This document shows, piece after piece, positions 18,892-28,235 of a stretch of 58,924 bases of DNA (positions are counted from its first letter, which is position 1; every line of letters begins with the position of its first letter). A program made the translations under genes and the position numbers. Source of the DNA: Aliterella atlantica CENA595 (GTDB taxonomy: Bacteria > Cyanobacteriota > Cyanobacteriia > Cyanobacteriales > Chroococcidiopsidaceae); the NCBI RefSeq assembly GCF_000952155.1, contig NZ_JYON01000030.1:1-58924 (forward strand). The letters are read 5' to 3'. The notes under the pieces are model-generated. The model did not search any database. It had not been told where the DNA came from and saw only the letters and a program-made list of their open reading frames with translations.

Positions 18892-20130
18892 ATGGGTAAT
18901 CAGTGCCGTTTTTGTCGTAGTTCCTTAGAGCATACTTTTGTCGATTTGGGAGTTTCTCCGATCGCCAATGACTATATCAGTAAGGAGACTTTAAATCAGG
19001 TTGAAAGGTTTTATCCTCTGCATACTTATGTTTGTCAGCAGTGTTTGTTGGTGCAGATAGAGGATTTTGAATCTCCCGAACATATTTTCGGCGATGGAGA
19101 TTATGCTTATTTTTCTTCTTTCTCCGATAGTTGGCTCAGACACGCTCAGGCTTATACTGACTTGATGGTGCAAAGGTTTGGCTTTGACGCTAGTAGTCAG
19201 GTAGTGGAACTTGCTAGTAATGATGGTTATTTGCTGCAATATTTTCACCAGAAGGGAATTCCAGTTTTGGGTGTGGAACCTGCGGCTAATACGGCAAAAG
19301 TTGCCCAAGAGAAAGGAATTCCTTGTGTAGTTAAGTTTTTTGGCGTGCAGACTGCGCGAGAATTGGTGGCTGATGGCAAGCAAGCCGATTTGTTGCTGGG
19401 TAATAATGTATTAGCTCACGTTCCCGATTTAAATGATTTTGTGGCAGGGATGAAAATTGTTTTAAAGCCAAAAGGCGTTATTACGATGGAATTTCCCCAT
19501 TTATATCAATTAATCGGGCAAAATCAGTTCGATACTATTTATCACGAGCATTATTCTTATTACTCGCTGCTCACAGTGATGCAGGTGTTTGCGGCGCATG
19601 GGTTGGTGGTATTTGATGTGGAAGAATTGCCCACCCATGGCGGCTCTTTGCGGATTTATGTCAAGCATGAAGATAATGGCGACTTAGCGATAAGCGATCG
19701 CTTGGGTAAGCTAAAAGATAAGGAAATTCAAGCAGGGCTAGATAAGTTAGAAACTTACTTGAGTTTTAGCGAGAAGGTACAACAGGTGAAGCGCAAGTTA
19801 CTGAAGTTTTTGATCGAAGCGAAGTCACAAGGTAAAGCGATCGCAGCTTATGGCGCTCCAGCTAAGGGCAATACGCTACTTAATTACTGCGGTGTGAGGA
19901 CAGATTTTATTGACTATACAGTAGATCGCAGTCCTTATAAGCAAAATTTGTTTCTACCTGGTACGCATATCCCAATTATGGCTCCAGATTATATCAAGCA
20001 AACTAAGCCAGATTATTTGCTAATTCTGCCTTGGAACTTGAAAAATGAAATTATGGAGCAGGCGGCGTTTATTCGCGAGTGGGGAGGAAAATTTGTCGTG
20101 CCAATTCCAGAGGTGCAAGTCTACACATGA
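18892..20130 (+). CDS. Deoxysugar C-methyltransferase (TylC3/NovU family)
   Basis: The protein has 412 residues. The N-terminal zinc-binding domain uses Cys5, Cys8, Cys48 and Cys51 (CRFC...CQQC). The SAM-binding motif ELASNDGYLLQYF begins near 106. The IYHEHYSYYS segment and the C-terminal AAYGAPAKGNTLLNYCG are hallmarks of NDP-4-keto-sugar C3-methyltransferases such as TylC3 and TcaB9. It should add a methyl branch to a 4-keto-deoxysugar nucleotide in the cytoplasm. Its stop overlaps the start of the next gene by ATGA, which implies translational coupling with the 3,5-epimerase. A branched deoxysugar in the surface glycan is therefore likely. Confidence 0.88.
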   Translation: MGNQCRFCRSSLEHTFVDLGVSPIANDYISKETLNQVERFYPLHTYVCQQCLLVQIEDFESPEHIFGDGDYAYFSSFSDSWLRHAQAYTDLMVQRFGFDASSQVVELASNDGYLLQYFHQKGIPVLGVEPAANTAKVAQEKGIPCVVKFFGVQTARELVADGKQADLLLGNNVLAHVPDLNDFVAGMKIVLKPKGVITMEFPHLYQLIGQNQFDTIYHEHYSYYSLLTVMQVFAAHGLVVFDVEELPTHGGSLRIYVKHEDNGDLAISDRLGKLKDKEIQAGLDKLETYLSFSEKVQQVKRKLLKFLIEAKSQGKAIAAYGAPAKGNTLLNYCGVRTDFIDYTVDRSPYKQNLFLPGTHIPIMAPDYIKQTKPDYLLILPWNLKNEIMEQAAFIREWGGKFVVPIPEVQVYT

Positions 20131-20672
20131 TTTTTAGGGAAACAAGTCTCCAGGGTGCATATATCATTGACATCGAGCAACGCCAAGATAGTCGCGGTTT
20201 TTTTGCGCGAACTTTCTGCCAAGAAGAATTTGCCGCGCATGGGTTAGAAATTACTAACGTCCAGTGTAGTATTGCTTTTAATCATAAAGCCGGAACTATC
20301 CGAGGAATGCATTATTCTGTTGCTCCAGCAACCGAGGCGAAATTAGTTCGCTGCACTCAAGGCGCTATTTATGACGTAATTGTAGATATGCGCCCTAATT
20401 CGCCAACTTATTTAGGTCATTTTGGGGTAGAACTAACTCAAGCAAATCGGCGCAGTCTCTACGTACCGGAAATGTTCGCTCACGGCTATCAAACTTTAGG
20501 CGCTGACACAGAAGTTGTGTATCAAATGAATAAGTTATATACGCCTGGGTACGAGCGAGGATTGCGCTATGACGATCCGCTTTTAGGGATTGAGTGGCAT
20601 TTGCCAGTAAGTGAAATTTCTCGTAAAGACTTAGAGTGGACTTATTTGGAGTCAATGCTTGTCGGTGCGTAA
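20127..20672 (+). CDS. rfbC: dTDP-4-dehydrorhamnose 3,5-epimerase-like protein
   Basis: A cupin-fold epimerase of 181 residues, acting on the 4-keto-6-deoxysugar nucleotide. It shows DSRGFFARTFCQEEF, the catalytic-His region RGMHY, the VRCTQGAIYDVIVDMR strand pair and the YVPEMFAHGYQ motif. In classical RmlC the region after the His reads HYQ; here it is HYSVAP, as in subfamilies that act on other sugars or only at C3 or C5. The start at 20127 is chosen because it overlaps the previous stop as ATGA and fits the family N-terminus; an in-frame ATG 48 bases upstream lies inside the methyltransferase gene. Confidence 0.88.
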   Translation: MIFRETSLQGAYIIDIEQRQDSRGFFARTFCQEEFAAHGLEITNVQCSIAFNHKAGTIRGMHYSVAPATEAKLVRCTQGAIYDVIVDMRPNSPTYLGHFGVELTQANRRSLYVPEMFAHGYQTLGADTEVVYQMNKLYTPGYERGLRYDDPLLGIEWHLPVSEISRKDLEWTYLESMLVGA

Positions 20673-21014
20673 TTAGTAGTTGCGATCGTTTTTGACACTA
20701 TGAGCTTATAACTTGCAAACACATAATTTGATAAGTTATAAGCTGTTATTAGTATAAAATATTGCGTAATTGGCTATTTATTTTACGTAGCTATATCTAA
20801 GTTATCTGTATAAATAATCAAGTTGAGTGTAATTATTCCCTGCTCCAAGGCAGCAAATAAAATCGGTATTCGCTTTAAATAACTTGCCAACCAACGATCG
20901 CTATCTAATTTGTCTGGAACGATTGGTGCGACGCTGGGGTGGCAAAATAGCAAAAATGCTAGGCTGTGTTATTTGTTTTAAGTATTAGTAAGTGATGGTG
21001 CGATCGCAAAAACT
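20673..21014. other. Intergenic region, 342 bp, with a long-loop hairpin
   Basis: It separates the rfbF-rfbC genes from the second half of the cluster. It contains a 12-bp inverted repeat at 20703-20744 and HIP1-like sites. Otherwise it is AT-rich, with no supported gene. A promoter for the 21015 gene may lie here. Confidence 0.5.
20703..20744 (+). terminator. Inverted repeat after rfbC, possible terminator
   Basis: AGCTTATAACTT (20703-20714) and AAGTTATAAGCT (20733-20744) are perfectly complementary across an 18-base loop, 30 bases after the rfbC stop. The stem is AT-rich and only a weak T stretch follows, so termination is possible but not convincing. Confidence 0.35.
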
Positions 21015-21806
21015 ATGGTAAACCCAAACCCAAATATACAACAGGAGGTGATTGGCTTGATACCTGCCGGAGGACAAGCTATGCGTCTTTCTCCTTTGGC
21101 TGGTAGCAAAGAGTTATTTCCTGTAGGTTTTCAAACTGTATCTGATGGTAGCTTGCGCCCGAAAGTAGTTTCTCACTACTTGCTAGAAAAAATGCGCCTA
21201 GCAGGAATTCGCCGCGCTTATTTTGTGTTGCGCTCTGGTAAATGGGATATTCCTAACTATTGGGAAGATGGCACGCTTGTAGATATAAACTTGGGTTATG
21301 CGATCGTGCGTCTGCCTTACGGCGTTCCTTATACTTTGGATGCTGCTTATTCATTTGTGCAAAATGCAGTAGTTGCACTAGGGTTTCCCGATATTTTGTT
21401 TGAACCTGATGATGTCTACAGGCGTTTGCTGGCGCATTTAAGCGATAGCGCTGCTGATGTAGTGCTGGGAGTTGTGAGAGTCGAACAACCCGACAAAAGC
21501 GGGATGGTTGATATTGATGAAACTGGTTGCGTGCGTTTGATTGTCGAAAAACCTCAGCAAAGCGATCTTGCTTATGGCTGGTTTACAGCCGTATGGATAC
21601 CAAGTTTTACTGAATTTATGCATCAGTATTTAATGGCTCTAGAACTACCTAGCCAAGAAATTTTGCTAGCTGATATTATGCAAGCAGCGATCGCTAGTGG
21701 CTTGCGAATAGAAGTTGAAATCTTTGATAATGGTAGTTTTCTAGATATCGGTACTCCTGAAGGTTTAGTGCAAGCGCTGCGCCAATCAGGAGATCGATTA
21801 GGATAA
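21015..21806 (+). CDS. Sugar-1-phosphate nucleotidyltransferase
   Basis: A 263-residue member of the RmlA/GlmU-type NTP-transferase family. The signature GLIPAGGQAMRLSPLAGSKE near residues 13-32 is a divergent form of GGxGTRL with the KE(L/F)FPV continuation. Later segments (PDILFEPDDVY, VRLIVEKPQQ, FLDIGTPEGLVQAL) fit a pyrophosphorylase core without an acyltransferase tail. It probably activates a sugar phosphate for the polysaccharide; base and sugar specificity cannot be read. GT in the usual GGxGTR is replaced by AM here, which may mark a distinct subfamily. Confidence 0.8.
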   Translation: MVNPNPNIQQEVIGLIPAGGQAMRLSPLAGSKELFPVGFQTVSDGSLRPKVVSHYLLEKMRLAGIRRAYFVLRSGKWDIPNYWEDGTLVDINLGYAIVRLPYGVPYTLDAAYSFVQNAVVALGFPDILFEPDDVYRRLLAHLSDSAADVVLGVVRVEQPDKSGMVDIDETGCVRLIVEKPQQSDLAYGWFTAVWIPSFTEFMHQYLMALELPSQEILLADIMQAAIASGLRIEVEIFDNGSFLDIGTPEGLVQALRQSGDRLG

Positions 21807-21865
21807 TATGCGAATGCAGTCCGTATCAATAATTTGCAAGTGCTAAAATTACCAACGTCAATAGT

Positions 21866-23173
21866 ATGAAAACCAACAGCTTATCTATTTCTAGTAACAA
21901 TGCACTCGGCAAACAAATGTATCAATTGATATCTCAGTTGTATCCCATTTGCCGCAGTATTACTGGTAATGGATTTAGAGAAACGTTGCGGATTTTGCAA
22001 AATTATATTCCCTTAGAAATTCGTGAAGTACCTACAGGAACAGAGGTATATGATTGGACTGTACCGCAGGAATGGAATATCAATGATGCCTACATCAAGA
22101 ACAGTCAAGGCGAAAAAATTATAGATTTTCAAGCTTGTAATCTGCACGTTGTCAATTACAGCGTACCCGTACACCAAAAGATCGGTTTAGACGAGCTAAA
22201 AAAACATTTATTTTCCCTTCCCGATTATCCTGACTGGGTTCCATATCGGACTTCGTATTATAAAGAAAGTTGGGGGTTTTGCCTTACTCACAAGCAATAT
22301 TTAGCCCTGCAAGATGAGGAGTATGAAGTATATATTGACTCCTCTTTAAAACCTGGAAGTCTAACTTATGGCGAGTATTTTATTCCTGGAGAAACTAGCC
22401 AAGAAGTATTAATTTCTTGTCATAGCTGTCATCCTTCTTTATGCAATGATAATCTTTCGGGCATATCAGTGGCGGTATTTTTAGCGCAACAGTTAAGTCA
22501 ACTTTCTTTGCGCTATTCTTACCGATTTTTATTTATTCCTGGAACAATTGGCTCGATTACTTGGCTGCATGAAAATGAGCAGCGAGTCAGTAATATTAAG
22601 CATGGATTAGTATTAACTTGTGTTGGCGATGCAGGTAAATTTACTTACAAAAAAAGCCGCAGAGGTAATGCAGATATTGACAAAATAGTAGAGTACGTGC
22701 TAGAAGAATCGGGCAAAGATTACGAGATTATCGATTTCTTCCCTTATGGCTACGATGAGCGGCAATATTGTTCGCCAGGGTTTAACTTAGCCGTAGGTTG
22801 CTTTATGCGATCGCCGCATGGTAGTTTCCCCGAATATCATACCTCAGCAGACAATTTAGACTTTGTTCGACCCCAATACTTAGAAGATTCTTACCAGCAA
22901 TGTTTGACAGCTTTGCAAATTTTAGAACGCGATCGCACTTATATAAGTCTCAATCCTAAATGCGAACCGCGTTTGGGCAAAAGAGGACTGTATAGAGCGA
23001 TCGGCGGACAGTCAGAAGAAGCATTAAATGAATTAGCAATACTATGGGTGCTAAATCTAGCAGATGGCGAACATACGCTGTTAGATATGGCAAAAAGATC
23101 GAAAATGGCTTTTGATGCTATTTATAAAGCTGCTCAGGCTTTGCTAGCAACTGATTTACTCAAGGAATTATAA
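21866..23173 (+). CDS. DUF4910-family putative zinc aminopeptidase with winged-helix C-terminus
   Basis: The protein has 435 residues. The central part resembles M28-like peptidases: SCHSCHPSLCNDNLSG supplies candidate His and Asp metal ligands, and a later SPHGSFPEYHTSADNLDFV supplies another His. About residues 360-435 look like the winged-helix segment typical of the family (ILWVLNLADGEHTLLDMAKRS). Such proteins recur in polysaccharide and glycosylation clusters across bacteria, but I know of no firmly established reaction. Removal or hydrolysis of an amide on a sugar or peptide is a plausible idea. It begins 59 bases after the nucleotidyltransferase gene. Confidence 0.78.
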   Translation: MKTNSLSISSNNALGKQMYQLISQLYPICRSITGNGFRETLRILQNYIPLEIREVPTGTEVYDWTVPQEWNINDAYIKNSQGEKIIDFQACNLHVVNYSVPVHQKIGLDELKKHLFSLPDYPDWVPYRTSYYKESWGFCLTHKQYLALQDEEYEVYIDSSLKPGSLTYGEYFIPGETSQEVLISCHSCHPSLCNDNLSGISVAVFLAQQLSQLSLRYSYRFLFIPGTIGSITWLHENEQRVSNIKHGLVLTCVGDAGKFTYKKSRRGNADIDKIVEYVLEESGKDYEIIDFFPYGYDERQYCSPGFNLAVGCFMRSPHGSFPEYHTSADNLDFVRPQYLEDSYQQCLTALQILERDRTYISLNPKCEPRLGKRGLYRAIGGQSEEALNELAILWVLNLADGEHTLLDMAKRSKMAFDAIYKAAQALLATDLLKEL

Positions 23174-23218
23174 GTAGTTTGAAGTTAAAGATATGCAAAA
23201 AGGCTAAATGTACTACTT

Positions 23219-23941
23219 ATGACAACTTTGACTAATAAGACGGCAATTGTTACAGGCGCAAGCAGCGGAATTGGTAGAGCGATCGCGCTAAATTTAGCTC
23301 AAGAAGGCGCAGTTTTGTGTCTGGTAGGGCGAAATTTGGCAGCTTTAGAAGATACGCGGGCGATCGCATCGCAAAGCGCTCCTCAAGTGACTACTTATGC
23401 AGCCGATCTTAGCAACGATAACGACCTGCGGCAGTTAACAGAGTACGTGCAAGCATTGGGACAAGTGGACGTGCTAGTACACAGCGCGGGTGTGTTTAAG
23501 ATGGGAAAATTGGCAGATAGCGCGATCGCCGATTTTGATTTGCAATATCAAATCAATGTCCGCGCTCCTTATTTGTTAACTCAAGCTTTGCTACCAATGC
23601 TGTTGGCAAGTCACGGTCAAATTGTCTTTATCAATTCTAGTGCTGGCTTAAATGCCAAAGCAAATGTCGGACAATATGCGGCTAGTAAATTTGCCCTTAA
23701 AGCGATCGCCGATAGCTTGCGTGAAGAAGTCAATGCTGCTGGAGTACGTGTTTTGAGTGTATTTCCCGGACGAACGGCAAGTCCCATGCAAGCAGCTATT
23801 TATCAAATGGAGGGGAAAACCTACCATCCCGATGTTTTACTGCAACCGGAAGATGTCGCCCGAACAGTCGTTACAGCACTGAGCTTGCCACCTACAGCTG
23901 AAGTTACCGATATTAACATCAGACCCAGTAAAAAAACTTAA
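23219..23941 (+). CDS. Classical short-chain dehydrogenase/reductase
   Basis: The protein has 240 residues. TGASSGIG at 13-20 binds NAD(P), NSAG-like HSAG follows, the catalytic Ser is in FINSSAG, and Tyr-x3-Lys is in YAASKFALKAIADS. The length is standard for classical SDRs. The substrate is unknown. Position between the DUF4910 gene and the first glycosyltransferase suggests reduction of a sugar or lipid precursor, but such SDRs often sit in clusters without a direct link. Confidence 0.87.
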   Translation: MTTLTNKTAIVTGASSGIGRAIALNLAQEGAVLCLVGRNLAALEDTRAIASQSAPQVTTYAADLSNDNDLRQLTEYVQALGQVDVLVHSAGVFKMGKLADSAIADFDLQYQINVRAPYLLTQALLPMLLASHGQIVFINSSAGLNAKANVGQYAASKFALKAIADSLREEVNAAGVRVLSVFPGRTASPMQAAIYQMEGKTYHPDVLLQPEDVARTVVTALSLPPTAEVTDINIRPSKKT

Positions 23942-24013
23942 TAAAAATGTTAAAGTTTAAGCACCTCTCAGTGCGACCTCGAAGTTATCAGTTGTCAGCG
24001 ATTCAATTTATCT

Positions 24014-25153
24014 ATGCATAGAGAACAACCAGCACATATCGCCTGCGCGGGACTAGGATGGTTTCCCAAAACACCAGGAGGACTAGATCGCTATGTTTAC
24101 GAACTGACATATCATCTAGCAACAGCAGGCGATCGCGTCGATCTATATGCTTTAGGGTTGCCAGATGCGGCTAATTTTCCAGCGCGGTTGATTAATTTAG
24201 CGGATGAAGATAACTCCTTATGGCAAAGGTTGCAACAGACGCGGCGCAATTTTTTGAGCGGGGAAAAGCCAGATGCGATTAACTTGCATTTTGCTTTGTA
24301 TAGCTTGCCTATACTGAATAAATTACCCAAAAAAGTACCAGTGACCTTTACTTTTCACGGTCCTTGGGCATTGGAAAGTAAGGCAGAAGGAGCAAATCAG
24401 GTAGCAGTATTTCTGAAAAAGTGGTTGGTAGAAAAGCAAGTCTACCGCAGGAGCGATCGCTTTATCGTCTTAAGTAAAGCTTTTGGCGAGATTTTGCACC
24501 AAGAGTATCAAGTCCCAGAAGCGAAAATTCATATCATCCCTGGGGGAGTCGATTTGACGCGGTTTCAGAGCAATTTATCGCGCACCGCAGCCCGCACGCA
24601 ACTCGGCTGGGGAGAAGATCGCTTGATATTGTTTACGCCCCGTCGTTTGGTAAATCGCATGGGGTTAGATAAATTATTAATCGCTTTATCGACAATTAAA
24701 GCTAAAGTGCCGCAAGTATGGCTAGCGATCGCAGGTAAAGGACCATTGCAAGCTACTTTATCGCAGCAAGCTGAAGAATTGGGACTAGCAGATAATGTCA
24801 AACTTTTGGGCTTTTTGCCGGACGAGCAGTTACCTTTAGCATATCAAGCTGCAGATTTGACAGTGATGCCCAGCCAGTCATTAGAAGGATTTGGATTGAC
24901 ATTATTAGAGTCATTGGCATCGGGAACGCCAGTAATGTGTACGCCGATTGGCGGGATGCCAGAAGTTATTGCCCCATTTTCCCCAGATTTAGTTACAGAT
25001 TCGGGAGAAGTAGAAGCGATCGCCGAGCGATTGGCAGCTATTTTAACCGGACAAATAGCATTGCCATCTAGAGAAGCTTGCCGTCAGTATGCTGCCGCTA
25101 ACTTTGACTGGCACAAAATCGCCCAGCAAGTGCGTCAAGTTTTACTAGCGTAA
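24014..25153 (+). CDS. Glycosyltransferase family 4
   Basis: A GT-B enzyme of 379 residues. The N-terminal half contains GLGWFPKTPGGLDRYVYELTYHL with the glycine-rich acceptor loop. The C-terminal half has IIPGGVDLTRF, LFTPRRLVNRMGLDKLL and the nucleotide-binding E-x7-E pattern in SLEGFGLTLLESLASG. It transfers a sugar from an NDP-sugar to the growing lipid-linked glycan at the cytoplasmic membrane. It precedes a family 2 glycosyltransferase by 59 bases. Donor and acceptor cannot be deduced. Confidence 0.9.
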   Translation: MHREQPAHIACAGLGWFPKTPGGLDRYVYELTYHLATAGDRVDLYALGLPDAANFPARLINLADEDNSLWQRLQQTRRNFLSGEKPDAINLHFALYSLPILNKLPKKVPVTFTFHGPWALESKAEGANQVAVFLKKWLVEKQVYRRSDRFIVLSKAFGEILHQEYQVPEAKIHIIPGGVDLTRFQSNLSRTAARTQLGWGEDRLILFTPRRLVNRMGLDKLLIALSTIKAKVPQVWLAIAGKGPLQATLSQQAEELGLADNVKLLGFLPDEQLPLAYQAADLTVMPSQSLEGFGLTLLESLASGTPVMCTPIGGMPEVIAPFSPDLVTDSGEVEAIAERLAAILTGQIALPSREACRQYAAANFDWHKIAQQVRQVLLA

Positions 25154-25212
25154 CTTACAGATAAAGCTCGCCTTTCTTTTAACTAGCAAACAGTTCAATA
25201 GGAGTAACCGCT

Positions 25213-26067
25213 ATGCCAGCACTAACAGTAATTATTTTGACTTTAAACGAAGAAGAATTTATTGAGCGCTGCGTTAGTAGCGTCCGTTGGGCTGATGAAG
25301 TTTTAGTCGTTGATTCTAATAGTACCGATAAAACCAGAGAAATCGCCGCAGCGCTAGGTGCTAGAGTGTACGAGCAAAAATGGCTCGGCTGGTCGGGACA
25401 GCGCAATAAAGGAGTAGAAATTGCTAAAAATGATTGGGTCATGTTCCTAGAGTGCGACGAAATTGTTACTCCAGAATTAGCGCAGTCAATTCAAGATGTC
25501 ATGAGCCGTCCTATGGATGAGCGCGATGGCTACTGCTTAGATCGGCGCGGCGACTTTTACGGGCTACTGCTGCCAAATATGTCAAGACCGAGTAAAAGAA
25601 AAAGTTTTGTACGCTTATTCAATAGGCAATGCAGCGCCTATGACATGAGCATGAAAGTGCATGAGGAAGTAATTTTTCCTGGCAAAAGTATTCCATTAGA
25701 AGGCGTATTGCTGCACTGGCGAGGTTACGTGATGGACGAATACATTACCGTGTTTAACCGTTATGCAACAGTAGAAGCAGAGATGCTGCAAGAAAATGGC
25801 GTGCGCTCTAGTGCCTTAAAAATCTTTCTCCGACCGATTTTGAGGTTTTTGTGGTGTTACATCGCTATGGGCGGGGCGCGGCTAGGAACGCGGGGACTGA
25901 TTCATGCCATGTTGCAAGCTACAAGTGAATTTATCCGCTATACCAAGCTGTGGGAAATGCAGAAAGCCGGACGCACCCTGCACCCACCAACAAATATTTA
26001 CCAATACACTCCTGGAGAATTTTTGCACAAGTCAGTTAAGGGGGAAGAAGTCCAAGTGAAAGGGTAA
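25213..26067 (+). CDS. Glycosyltransferase family 2 (WaaE-like)
   Basis: A GT-A enzyme of 284 residues. It begins with TVIILTLNEEEFIERCVSSV and has VLVVDSNSTDKTREIA, QRNKGVEIAKNDWVMFL and a C-terminal hydrophobic stretch, typical of LPS-core-type WaaE relatives. The metal-binding DxD position reads Glu-Cys-Asp-Glu where the family usually has DADE, so the first acidic residue is Glu. The start is well supported by AGGAG at 25200-25204, eight bases before the ATG, one of the clearest ribosome sites in the window. Confidence 0.88.
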   Translation: MPALTVIILTLNEEEFIERCVSSVRWADEVLVVDSNSTDKTREIAAALGARVYEQKWLGWSGQRNKGVEIAKNDWVMFLECDEIVTPELAQSIQDVMSRPMDERDGYCLDRRGDFYGLLLPNMSRPSKRKSFVRLFNRQCSAYDMSMKVHEEVIFPGKSIPLEGVLLHWRGYVMDEYITVFNRYATVEAEMLQENGVRSSALKIFLRPILRFLWCYIAMGGARLGTRGLIHAMLQATSEFIRYTKLWEMQKAGRTLHPPTNIYQYTPGEFLHKSVKGEEVQVKG

Positions 26068-26118
26068 GGATAAACATTTACTTCACTACTTAGTATCAAT
26101 TTATATAGATACAAATAA

Positions 26119-27543
26119 ATGAGTTTAACAAGTTCTTCAGTTAGTACCAAGCCAAGCACCCCAGCATTACTAGCTTGGATCGTCATTGTCGGATTTTCCC
26201 TATTTACTGCCGTAGCTGTGCTAGCGGGTGCAGGCAGCATCATGCGCCTACTTTTTCCTTTATTATCTTTGGCTGTAGGCTTATTTTTATACGGGCGCTA
26301 TCCCATAATTTACGTTGGGTTTACCTGGTGGTTGTGGTTTATTACGCCTTGGTTGCGCCGAATTATTGATTATCGTAGCGGTTGGGACGGTAACGGAATA
26401 ATTTTAGTTGCGCCATTTTTGGTTACGTTAATTACTTTTATTACCTTTGTGCAATACTTACCTCGGTCTTACAAGATGGGAGGTTTGCCGATTGTTTTGG
26501 CAATTATAGGCGTAATTTACGGATTTTTTATTGGAGCTATCAAAAACCCGCTTACAGTTTCTTTAAGAGCGCTTTTGGATTGGTTAACGCCGATTCTTTT
26601 GGCTTTTCACTTATTTGTTAATTGGCGAAATTATCCTAAATATCGAGAAAATTTGCAAAGCACTTTTACCTGGGGTTTGCTGATTACAGGTGTTTATGGA
26701 GTCATTCAGTATTTGGTAGCGCCAGAATGGGATAGGTATTGGATTATCCAGACAAAGTTATTAACTAATGGCGCACCAGAACCTTTAGGAATTCGGGTAT
26801 TTAGTACGATGAATTCGCCCGGACCTTTTGCAAATGTGGTGCTAGCAGGCTTGCTAATATTGCTAACCAATGAGAGTTTTTGGCGCGTTCCGGCTATGGC
26901 TGCAGGCTATATGTCATTTTTACTATCTTTAGTACGTTCTGCTTGGGCTGGGTGGTTTTTGGGCATTATTAGCTTGTTTGCGTTTATCAAACCACGCTTG
27001 CAGATGCAGCTAGTAGTAACTATTTTGGCGATCGCACTTTGCGTACTACCATTAGCGACAATTGAGCCATTTTCCGAAATTATTAGCGCTCGCTTGGAAA
27101 CATTTACGAATCTCCAGAAAGATACAAGTTATAACGAGCGATCGGAGCTTTATGAGAAAAATGTCGAGTTAGCCTTTTCTAGCGGTTTAGGTAGAGGTAT
27201 CGGCAGTAAATATTATGTCAATGAAGAAGGTCTGCTGCAAGAAGTCACCCTAGACAGCGGTATTTTAGATATATTTTTCACCTTGGGCTGGTTTGGGGCA
27301 ATTCCTTACATTGGCGGTATGGCGCTAGTTGTGTTTGAGCTATTTAAAAGTGATGTTGGTCGCTCTGATGCGTTTGCTAGTGCTGCGCGGGCAATTGGAT
27401 TGAGTATATTAGCGCAACTACTATTTGGTAGCGTTATGCTAGCTCTTTCTGGTGTGGTATTTTGGAGCTTTTTGGGCATAGGAATGGCAGCAAACAAATA
27501 TCATCAAAATGAGAAAGCATTAAAGGACGGTAGGCGCGTTTAA
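26119..27543 (+). CDS. O-antigen polymerase/ligase-like membrane protein
   Basis: The protein has 474 residues with about ten to twelve hydrophobic segments spread over its length, and a longer hydrophilic loop near 320-385 (LETFTNLQKDTSYNERSELYEKN). This is the layout of Wzy polymerases and WaaL ligases, where the large periplasmic loop carries catalytic residues. It would polymerise or attach the glycan assembled by the preceding enzymes at the periplasmic face. It ends the plus-strand cluster and its TAA overlaps the convergent stop of the next gene. Confidence 0.8.
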   Translation: MSLTSSSVSTKPSTPALLAWIVIVGFSLFTAVAVLAGAGSIMRLLFPLLSLAVGLFLYGRYPIIYVGFTWWLWFITPWLRRIIDYRSGWDGNGIILVAPFLVTLITFITFVQYLPRSYKMGGLPIVLAIIGVIYGFFIGAIKNPLTVSLRALLDWLTPILLAFHLFVNWRNYPKYRENLQSTFTWGLLITGVYGVIQYLVAPEWDRYWIIQTKLLTNGAPEPLGIRVFSTMNSPGPFANVVLAGLLILLTNESFWRVPAMAAGYMSFLLSLVRSAWAGWFLGIISLFAFIKPRLQMQLVVTILAIALCVLPLATIEPFSEIISARLETFTNLQKDTSYNERSELYEKNVELAFSSGLGRGIGSKYYVNEEGLLQEVTLDSGILDIFFTLGWFGAIPYIGGMALVVFELFKSDVGRSDAFASAARAIGLSILAQLLFGSVMLALSGVVFWSFLGIGMAANKYHQNEKALKDGRRV

Positions 27544-28196
27544 CTTGCCCAAACCACAGCTTGTTCCCAACCTAAACCTCGGCGCACGATCGCAGGTTCG
27601 TCCCCCGTTAGGTCGATCATAGTAGAAACGCGGTTATTAGGCTGGGAGCCGTCATCGACAATTACATCTACTAATTTATCTAAGCGATCGAATAGTTCTG
27701 CACTAGATATATTTGTTTGCGCTGGCGCAACGATTTCATCTGGTTCTGTAGGCGTAAGGTGCGCGGATGTAGAAATAATCGGATTATCTAAAGCCTTGAG
27801 CAAAGCCAAACTTGTTGTATGCTTGGGAACTCTAATCCCAGTTGTTTTACGTTTGGGGTTTTGCACCAACCTTGGGACTAATTTGGTAGCTGGCAGCAAA
27901 AACGTGTAAGGTCCTGGAATTAAGTGCTTCATCATCCGATAAGCAGTATCGCTAACTATGGCATAAGTCGCTACTTGAGACAGAGAAGGACACAAAAAAG
28001 TCAGCGGTTTGTCGTTAGATAATTGCTTAATCCGGCGAACTCTTTCTACCGCAGATTTATTATTAAGGTCGCAACCGATCGCATACACTGTATCGCTAGG
28101 ATAGAGCATAACCGCGCCTGCCCTAAGTTGAGCTACAACTTGTTCGACAATGCGAGTTTGCGGATTATCAGGATGAATACTGTAAATTGTCGCCAT
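27540..28196 (-). CDS. Sua5/YciO/YrdC family threonylcarbamoyl-AMP synthase-like protein
   Basis: The protein has 218 residues. [14 protein letters not shown] and the KRRT-like series [16 protein letters not shown] mark the YrdC fold, and [10 protein letters not shown] and [17 protein letters not shown] complete it. TsaC/Sua5 enzymes make threonylcarbamoyl-AMP for the t6A37 tRNA modification; the YciO branch has an uncertain role. I cannot separate the branches by eye. The stop overlaps the end of the polymerase gene by four bases, and the start is only 39 bases from the divergent larC start. Confidence 0.85.
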   Translation of the reverse strand: MATIYSIHPDNPQTRIVEQVVAQLRAGAVMLYPSDTVYAIGCDLNNKSAVERVRRIKQLSNDKPLTFLCPSLSQVATYAIVSDTAYRMMKHLIPGPYTFLLPATKLVPRLVQNPKRKTTGIRVPKHTTSLALLKALDNPIISTSAHLTPTEPDEIVAPAQTNISSAELFDRLDKLVDVIVDDGSQPNNRVSTMIDLTGDEPAIVRRGLGWEQAVVWAS

Positions 28197-28235
28197 GTTG
28201 TTTTCGATCCCCCTGGAGTCCCCCTTAACCTCGTT

